From assembly GCF_030814215.1 (NCBI RefSeq), contig NZ_JAUSUT010000001.1, positions 3,038,001-3,102,000 on the forward strand: 64,000 nucleotides of DNA, in the 5' to 3' direction. Of the stretch, positions 58,464-64,000 are shown one piece after another. Position 1 is the stretch's first letter. Every line of letters begins with the position of its first letter. The position numbers and the translations under genes were made by a program. The notes beneath the pieces are model-generated. The model was not told the origin of the DNA. It ran no database searches and saw nothing but the letters and a program-made list of their open reading frames with translations. This stretch comes from Amycolatopsis thermophila (GTDB lineage: Bacteria; Actinomycetota; Actinomycetes; Mycobacteriales; Pseudonocardiaceae).

Positions 58464-61400
58464 CCGCGACCAGCTCGCGCCAGCTCGCCGCCGCCCCCTC
58501 GCCAGTCGCCTCGGTGAACCCCGCGTCACCGAGGCGACTTCGCGTCGTCCGCTCGATCCTGGCCGCGTCGGGATGGGACCGGTCCGGCAGCCCGCGCACA
58601 CCCGTGCCGGCCGCGAGCAGCCGCGCCGCCTGGTCGTACTGGTCGCGGCGTAGCGCCAGGTCCGCGACTCCGACGAGCACCTGGGCGATCACCAGCGGAT
58701 GCCCCGACTCGGCAGCCGCCTCGACGGCCTCCGCGCGGTGTGCCCGGGCCTCGTCGAAATCCTCGCTCAGGTAGGCGAGCAGGTCGTGTCGTACCGCGCG
58801 GATGTGCGGCCGGTCGGCGTCCTCGCCCATCATCGCCGTCGCGACCTCGAGGTGGTGGTGCGCCTGTTCGGCGTCGCCGCTCCAGCGCGCGAGCTCCGCT
58901 CTCGCCAGCGCCAGTTCGGCGAGCGACTCCGGCCACGCCACCCGTTCCGCGTACCGCTGAGCCTCGGACATGGCGGCGGTCGCCGACTCCGGAGCGCCCG
59001 ACAGCCAGTACAGCTGGGCCTGCCGTGACCGCATCCGCACGACGTCCTCGATGGCACCCACCTCGGTGACGACCGCTATCGCCTGCTCGTAGTGCTCGCA
59101 GGCGCCGGCGAACTCGCCGCGCACGGCGATCCGCTCGGCCAGTTCGGTCAGGGCGAACGAAATCCCCCACCGTTCCCCGAGGGCGCGGAACTCGGTGAGC
59201 GCCGTCTCGAGGTAGGCGTCGGCATCCCGGCCGCCGTGGCCGAGCTGGATACGCGTCTTGCCGAGATGCAGCCGGGCCAGGGCGCGCACCCAGGGGTCCT
59301 CGTCGGCGATCATCGGTTCGAAGGCGGTCAGGGACGCGTCGGGCCCCTGCAACAGGTTCTCCAGCGCCGGGGCGAACTTCAGCGCCGGGTGCGGGCTCTC
59401 GACCCGCCGGCTGATCTCGTACGCCTTGTGGATCCACTCCTGCGCCTGGTACTGGTCGCTGCCGCGCCCGGAGGTCAGGAACCCCGTGACGAACGCGTAC
59501 ACCAGCCCGCGGATCTCCTCGGCCACCTCGCCGGGCATGGTCGCGGCCGCCATGATCAGCTCGTTTCCCTCCGCCTTGTGCCCGGCGAGCCACCAGTACC
59601 AGCCGGAGGCGGCGGCCAGCCGCATCGCCGCGTCCGCCTCGCCGGCGGCGAGCGCACCGCGCATCGCGGCGGCGATGTTGTCGTGCTCGGCCTCGAGCGT
59701 GGCCAGCCACTCCAGCTGCTCGGCGCGGCGAAGGTACGGGTCCGCGGTTTCGGCGAGCTCGGTGAAGTACGCCAGATGCGCCCGGCGCGCCAGGTCCGAT
59801 TCCCCCGCCTCCGCGAGCCGCTGCTCGGCGTACTCCTTGATGGTGCCGAGCATCCGGTAGCGGGGCGCGCTCTCGCCCTCGACGACCACCAGCGACTTCT
59901 CGGTCAACGCCGTCAGCAGGTCGAGCACCTCCCACGCCTCGGCCGCCGCGTCCCCCGTGCCGGCGCACACCTGCTCGGCCGCTTCCAGGCTCGCCCCGCC
60001 GGAGAACACCGAGAGCCGGCGCAGGACCGTCCGTTCGGGCTCGCCGAGCAGTTCCCAGCTCCAGTCGATCACCGCGCGCAGGGTCTTGTGCCGCGGCAGC
60101 GCGGTGCGGCTGCCGCCGGTCAGCAGGCGGAACCGGTCGTCGAGCCGGTCGGCGAGCTGGTCGAGCGTCATGGTGCGCAACCTGGCCGCGGCGAGTTCGA
60201 TCGCCAGCGGCATGCCGTCCAGCGCCCGGCAGATGCGCGCCACCGTCGGCAACGCGCGGGCGTCGGTCACCAGGTCCTTGCGGACCGCACCCGCCCGGTC
60301 CCGCAGCAGCTGGACGGCCGGCGAGGACGCGATCTCGCCCGGCGCGGCGTCTTCCCCGGGCAGGGCCAGCGGGGCGACCGGCCACAGCGCCTCACCGGTG
60401 ATGCCGAGCGGTTCCCGGCTCGTCGCGAGGATCCGCAGCCGGCGGCACTCGCCGAGCACCCTGTGGGCGAAGGTGGCCGCGGACTCGATCACGTGCTCGC
60501 AGTTGTCCAGCACCAGCACCATCGTCTGCTCGCGGATCGCGGCGACGACCCGGTCCACCGGCTCCGCGTCCGGTGCGTCGCCGAGCAGCGCGTCCCGCAG
60601 CCTCAGCGCCGCGAGCGTCGCGTGCGCGATCTTGTTCGCGTCCGCCTTGTCACCGTCGGCGCCGACCGGCGCGAGTTCGACGAACCAGGCGCCGTCGGGC
60701 AGGTCGTCCAGCACCGCGCGCGCGGTTTCCGTGGCCAGCCTGGTCTTCCCCGCGCCGCCCGGCCCGATCAGGGTCGTGAGGCGGTGCTCGGTGACGAGTT
60801 CACGGACCGCCGCGACATCGGCGTCCTTGCCGACGTAGCTGGTCAGCTCGGCCCGCAGGTTGGTCTGCCGCTTCTCCTCGCGCCGTCCCAGCTCGCCCCG
60901 CAACAGCGCGACGTGCAGTTCGGACAGTTCCGGTGACGGGTCGACGCCCAGCGAATCGGCCAGGGTTTCCCGCGTGCGTTCGTACACGAGCAGGGCGTCG
61001 GTGTCGCGGCCCGTCGCGACGAGGGCGCGCATCAACGCGATGACGAGCCGTTCCCGCACCGGGTGAGCGGCGACCAGGTCGGTCAGTTCCGTCACCACGT
61101 CCGCGGCGTGGCCGAGGGCGACCTCCGCGTCGAACCGGTCCTCCAGCGCGGTCAGGCGGAGCCCCTCGAGCCGGGTGACCGCCGCGTCGAACGCCCCGCT
61201 CTCCGGCAGACCGACGTCCTGCATGGCCGCGCCGCGCCACAACGCGAGGGCTTCGCGCAGCCGTGGCAGCCGCCGTGGTTCGTCGTCGCTGCGGGCCTGC
61301 GTGAGGAGACGCTCGAACCGCACGGCGTCGACGGCGTCGGGCTCCACCTTGAGCCGGTAGCCGTCGGTCAGCCCCTCGACCGCACCTTCCGGCAGCACCT

Positions 61401-61614
61401 TGCGCAGCCGGGAAACCAAGCGCTGCAAGGCGTTCGCGGCGTCGGCCGGCGGCTGTTCGCCCCAGATCCAGTCGACGAGCGTCGTCTTGGGGACCACGCG
61501 GCCCGGTTCGAGCGCGAGGGCGATCAGCAGCCCGCGCAGCCGCGCGCCCGGCACGTCGGCGAAGGCGCCGCCGTCCACGCGAACTTCGAAGGGCCCCAGC
61601 ATCCCGATCTGCAC
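58447..61614 (-). CDS. Large SARP/NB-ARC/TPR regulator (AfsR-like)
   Basis: A 1055-residue regulator. The N-terminal OmpR-type winged helix (about 1-90; LRGLLIALALEPGRVVPKTT), bacterial transcriptional activation domain (about 95-240), an NB-ARC ATPase with P-loop GPGGAGKT (Lys 290) and LVLDNCEH, and a long TPR array (about 600-1050) give the AfsR/SARP layout. Start GTG 61614 gives MQIGMLGPFEV as in SARPs; the frame is open to 61665. Divergent from a MarR gene. It may control the adjacent exporter or a remote secondary-metabolite cluster. Confidence 0.9.
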   Translation of the reverse strand: MQIGMLGPFEVRVDGGAFADVPGARLRGLLIALALEPGRVVPKTTLVDWIWGEQPPADAANALQRLVSRLRKVLPEGAVEGLTDGYRLKVEPDAVDAVRFERLLTQARSDDEPRRLPRLREALALWRGAAMQDVGLPESGAFDAAVTRLEGLRLTALEDRFDAEVALGHAADVVTELTDLVAAHPVRERLVIALMRALVATGRDTDALLVYERTRETLADSLGVDPSPELSELHVALLRGELGRREEKRQTNLRAELTSYVGKDADVAAVRELVTEHRLTTLIGPGGAGKTRLATETARAVLDDLPDGAWFVELAPVGADGDKADANKIAHATLAALRLRDALLGDAPDAEPVDRVVAAIREQTMVLVLDNCEHVIESAATFAHRVLGECRRLRILATSREPLGITGEALWPVAPLALPGEDAAPGEIASSPAVQLLRDRAGAVRKDLVTDARALPTVARICRALDGMPLAIELAAARLRTMTLDQLADRLDDRFRLLTGGSRTALPRHKTLRAVIDWSWELLGEPERTVLRRLSVFSGGASLEAAEQVCAGTGDAAAEAWEVLDLLTALTEKSLVVVEGESAPRYRMLGTIKEYAEQRLAEAGESDLARRAHLAYFTELAETADPYLRRAEQLEWLATLEAEHDNIAAAMRGALAAGEADAAMRLAAASGWYWWLAGHKAEGNELIMAAATMPGEVAEEIRGLVYAFVTGFLTSGRGSDQYQAQEWIHKAYEISRRVESPHPALKFAPALENLLQGPDASLTAFEPMIADEDPWVRALARLHLGKTRIQLGHGGRDADAYLETALTEFRALGERWGISFALTELAERIAVRGEFAGACEHYEQAIAVVTEVGAIEDVVRMRSRQAQLYWLSGAPESATAAMSEAQRYAERVAWPESLAELALARAELARWSGDAEQAHHHLEVATAMMGEDADRPHIRAVRHDLLAYLSEDFDEARAHRAEAVEAAAESGHPLVIAQVLVGVADLALRRDQYDQAARLLAAGTGVRGLPDRSHPDAARIERTTRSRLGDAGFTEATGEGAAASWRELVAVTLAS

Positions 61615-61666
61615 GCGGCCGATTCTGCCACGGGACACCGACAGATCTCCGGTCGCGCAAAGCATT

Positions 61667-61686
61667 AGGAACTTATTTAAGTTTCT
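61667..61686. promoter_or_regulatory. 20-bp palindrome, MarR operator candidate
   Basis: AGGAACTTA-TT-TAAGTTTCT has eight of nine arm positions paired, in an AT-rich patch. It is followed by TATAAC (61689-61694), seven bases before the GTG start of the MarR gene. The layout predicts a leaderless message blocked by its own product. It could also control the divergent SARP gene. Confidence 0.75.
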
Positions 61687-61700
61687 GATATAACTGGGTC

Positions 61701-62135
61701 GTGCCCGAGCTGGACGTCGCGGAGCTGACCGCGGTCATGGAGCGCTTCACGCGGATGAACATCCGCCTGCCCGTGCAGCAGCGGTTGAGCTGCACGACTC
61801 TCTCGGTGCTGCACACCCTCACCACGAGAGGCCCGAAGCGGCTCGGCGAGCTGACCGCCGACGAGCAGGTCACGCAGTCCGCGGTCACGCAGATGGTCAC
61901 GAAGCTGGAACGCCAGGGCCTGGTCGAGCGGCGCCCGGACCCGTCGGACGGGCGGGCCGTCCTCGTGCACGTCACCCCGGCCGGCGCGGCCATTGTGGAC
62001 GGACGCCGCGCGGAACGCGTCGAGCACCTCGAACGATTCGCGGCCGCGCTGTCGCCCGCGGACCGGCGGGCCATCGCCGCGGCGCTGCCCGCCCTGGCGC
62101 GGCTCGTCGAACTCAGCGAAGGGAACCAGCCGTGA
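61701..62135 (+). CDS. MarR-family regulator
   Basis: A 144-residue dimeric repressor. The winged helix has LGELTADEQVTQSAVTQMVT and LERQGLVERRPDPSDGRAVL, the conserved wing with D-x-R-A. Starts at GTG 61701 exactly downstream of a -10-like TATAAC, which suggests leaderless translation. It overlaps the epoxide hydrolase reading frame by four bases (GTGA), so the hydrolase was its probable target. Confidence 0.88.
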   Translation: MPELDVAELTAVMERFTRMNIRLPVQQRLSCTTLSVLHTLTTRGPKRLGELTADEQVTQSAVTQMVTKLERQGLVERRPDPSDGRAVLVHVTPAGAAIVDGRRAERVEHLERFAAALSPADRRAIAAALPALARLVELSEGNQP

Positions 62136-63068
62136 TCCACGCGTCCGACGAGGTGCTGGACGATCTCCGCAGACGCCTGGAACTGACCCGGTGGCCCGAC
62201 GACGCGGGCAACGACTCCTACTACGGGGTCAACCGCGTGGTCGTGCAGGATCTCGTCGAGTACTGGCTGGACGGCTACGACTGGCGGCGTGCCGAAGCGG
62301 AGATCAGCGCCTACGAGCACCACCACGTCGAGGTGGGCGGGGTTCCGGTGCACTACATGCGCCGCGCGGGTGCCGGGCCGTCACCGGTGCGTCCACGGCT
62401 GGCCGTGGACCTTCTGGCACTGGTCGAAGGTCGTCGACCCGCTCGCCGGCCCCGGTCCCACGGGCGGTGATCCGGCCGAGGCGTTCGACGTGATCGTGCC
62501 GTCGCTGCCCGGGTTCGGGTTCTCGTCGCCGTTGCGGCGGGCGGACCTGAACTTCGGGAAGATCGCCGACCTGTGGCACACGCTGGTGACCGAGGTGCTG
62601 GGGTTCGAAAAGTACGCGGTCGGCGGGTGCGATGTCGGTGCGCTGGTCGCCGGCCAGCTCGCCTGGATCCTGCAGCGGTGGCTCAAGTGGAGCGCCGCGG
62701 AAACCGTGTACAGCAAGGACGAACTGCTGACCCATGCGATGATCTACTGGACGACCAACACCATCGGCAGCTCGATCCGGACCTACGCCAACAACGTCCG
62801 GTACTCGTGGCGCCCCTCGCACGACCGGTGGCCGGTGGTCGAAGCGCCGACGGGGCTCACGCTGGTGGGGCACGAGAACCCGCCGGGAGTGTTGACGCCC
62901 GAGGCACGGGTGCGGCACTTCCGGGAGAGCGATCGCGCGCGCTGGTACAACCGGGTGAACGTGCGGGCGCACGAGCGCGGCGGGCACTTCATCCCGTGGG
63001 AGATCCCCGGCGAGTGGGTCGAGGATCTGCGCCGCACTTTCCGGATCGCGCGGGCCTCACGCGACTGA
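62132..63068 (+). pseudogene. Decayed epoxide hydrolase
   Basis: Starts as an EPHN-type epoxide hydrolase (LRRRLELTRWPDDAGNDSYY, WRRAEAEISAYEHH) and then changes frame near 62388, from MRRAGAGPS to VHGWPWTFWHW (the HGWP oxyanion motif), reaching the stop at 63068. In addition about 80 residues are missing between GCDVGALVAGQLA (nucleophile Asp in GCDVG) and WILQRWLKWSAAETVYSKDE. The catalytic His in HERGGHF remains. Translationally linked to the MarR gene; overlaps the convergent DUF2306 gene by 12 bp. The missing segment argues against mere sequencing error. Confidence 0.8.
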
Positions 63069-63728
63069 CGCCATCTCCTTCGCGGACACGCGCTTCTCCT
63101 GGCGGCGGTACCGCGTGTGCTGCAGCCACCACTCCGCGATCAGGAGGTTCACCAGCCAGCTCATCCACGACCCGACTCCGATCGCCTGCTCCAGCGCGGC
63201 GGTGTCGTTCGTGTCGGGGACGAGGGCGGACACGCACACCGCGGTCCACAGGCGGTTCACCACGATCGAGAAGCACAGGGCGAAGCTGCGGACCATCCAC
63301 TCGCGGTGCTGGGGGAAACGCCGCCGTCGCGCCATGACGTAGCCCGTCGCCGTGGTGGCGAGCCACAACACGGCCAGCACCGTGTTCGCGGCGCGCTGGT
63401 TCATGCCGAAGGCGCCCATCGGAGCCACGACGAGCGCCGCGAGCCCGGCCGGGATCGCCGCGGCCACGTAGACCCGTCCGCTCCACCGGTGCACCGCGGG
63501 GTGTTTCCGTCGCAGCCACGGCCACAGCTGCAGCACCGCGGTCACCAGGACGACGCTGCCCAGCAGGATGTGCGTCACCAGCAGCGCGTAGTGCAGCCCG
63601 GACCGGGCCGGAACGCGCGACTGCGCCGGGTCCAGCCCGAGGTACGGCGGCAGTGCGTAGGCGAGGAAAGCAACGATGACGAGCCCGAGTCCGACGAGCG
63701 GCGGGCGGATCCGCGTCGAGGTAGCCAT
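63057..63728 (-). CDS. DUF2306-like membrane protein
   Basis: A 223-residue integral membrane protein with about six helices: VGLGLVIVAFLAYALPPYL near the start, YALLVTHILLGSVVLVTAVL, then HPAVHRWSGRVYVAAAIPAG and HREWMVRSFALCFSIVVNRL. Conserved His residues in the H-P-A-V-H-R-W-S-G-R motif are characteristic of DUF2306 proteins, which resemble cytochrome b561-like carriers. Function not known. Basic C-terminal tail. Confidence 0.8.
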   Translation of the reverse strand: MATSTRIRPPLVGLGLVIVAFLAYALPPYLGLDPAQSRVPARSGLHYALLVTHILLGSVVLVTAVLQLWPWLRRKHPAVHRWSGRVYVAAAIPAGLAALVVAPMGAFGMNQRAANTVLAVLWLATTATGYVMARRRRFPQHREWMVRSFALCFSIVVNRLWTAVCVSALVPDTNDTAALEQAIGVGSWMSWLVNLLIAEWWLQHTRYRRQEKRVSAKEMASVA

Positions 63729-63905
63729 ACCGGAAGTCTTCGCCGTTCGGGCATCCGGATCACTGCGGTCCACCGCCTCCTTCGAGGTCGGGTTGTCCCT
63801 ACCTGAACGCGTGGGCGTCCGGGGGTGACGTCGTCGTCCCGGATCGCGCGCGACGAACGGCAGCACCGGCTCGCTGCGGACGTACTCGATCGCCTCGGTG
63901 CCCGA

Positions 63906-64000
63906 TCAGCGCCGGATCAGGAACGGCTCCAGCAGCCCGGGTTCCGCGGCGTCGGTGAGCGCGATCGCTTCCGCCGCGGGGACGTCGATGCCCGTGTAGT
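63906..64000 (-). CDS. C-terminal end of an unidentified protein, 5' part beyond window
   Basis: Thirty-one codons on the minus strand, YTGIDVPAAEAIALTDAAEP ending in FLIRR and a TGA at 63906. The frame is open to the right edge and has normal codon use. Nothing more can be said of the product. The 63,729-63,905 interval to its left has no gene. Confidence 0.4.
   Translation of the reverse strand, partial: YTGIDVPAAEAIALTDAAEPGLLEPFLIRR

Noticed and set aside
58447-61614. Secondary-metabolite cluster around the SARP gene and exporter
   Set aside because: No biosynthetic enzymes (PKS, NRPS, terpene, RiPP) lie in the window, so the regulator's targets cannot be assigned.
1-64000. Treating every frameshift as a true mutation
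   Set aside because: Several single-base shifts lie in G/C runs (transposase, PP2C end, coiled-coil gene). Only the antiporter and epoxide hydrolase, which also lack internal segments, and the CsoR-family gene with three shifts are called decayed with fair confidence.

Overview
The window is high-GC actinobacterial chromosome, most likely from the Pseudonocardiaceae (Amycolatopsis-like). The support is a mycothiol S-conjugate amidase, many GTG starts, WhiB-like and ECF42 regulators, an actinomycete integrative element (AICE), and a block in the order mprA-mprB-(deoR-galT)-pepD-moaB2-mscL-ruc/fmdB-5-FTHF cyclo-ligase-galU-glp-rimJ-glpR. That order, apart from the galT insertion, is the order I know from Mycobacterium tuberculosis around Rv0981-Rv0996. 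Species cannot be fixed from the sequence alone.

Layout. 0-19 kb is ordinary chromosome: mca with a divergent TetR gene and three tandem operators; an ECF42 sigma factor with its DGPF partner; ribonuclease Z; a membrane channel-like protein; an IS5-family insertion sequence; a hydrolase; a DesK-like two-component pair; an oxygen-dependent desaturase cassette (FabR-like regulator, flavin/2Fe-2S reductase, desaturase); an acyl-CoA ligase; and a decayed cation/proton antiporter. 19-22.8 kb is a graveyard of mobile DNA: a 3' half of a tRNA with anticodon CAT, a GIY-YIG protein, orphan hypothetical genes, a frameshifted membrane/coiled-coil gene, a 60-bp-arm inverted duplication, and a truncated PP2C gene joined head to head with the C-terminal end of an integrase. 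22,787-35,727 is a 12.9-kb AICE between 46-bp direct repeats at a tRNA-Arg(CCT) gene. It carries an integrase with a fused GntR-type C-terminus, an excisionase-like gene, a TraB/FtsK translocase operon with a WhiB-like gene, a KorSA-like GntR regulator, two paralogous HTH/Nudix-like proteins (one coupled to a cupin), a DUF5343-HEPN gene pair and a second, membrane-anchored HEPN-like protein. I see no replication initiator.

36-51 kb is the conserved envelope-stress and molybdenum/cell-division block, including a tandem array of about seven 112-bp repeats, mscL, a Ruc-like zinc protein and the Glp-GlpR(SepX) pair, ending in tRNA-Ala(CGC). 51-55 kb is a reactive-sulfur operon (rhodanese, persulfide dioxygenase-rhodanese, rhodanese-membrane protein, TauE exporter) behind two CsoR/CstR-type palindromes and a wrecked CsoR-family gene. 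55-64 kb holds a DUF4097 protein, a DrrAB-type ABC exporter, a giant SARP/NB-ARC/TPR regulator, a MarR gene with a 20-bp palindrome, a decayed epoxide hydrolase and a DUF2306 membrane protein.

How they work together: the desaturase block looks like a self-contained, repressor-controlled unsaturated fatty acid module; the sulfur block imports no regulator of its own that is still intact; the AICE has integration, transfer and immunity-like functions on inward-facing operons with accessory cargo near both ends. Several genes (antiporter, CsoR-family repressor, epoxide hydrolase, PP2C, transposase) carry indels. Some of these sit in G/C runs and could be sequencing errors, but the antiporter and the hydrolase also lack internal segments and are true pseudogenes.
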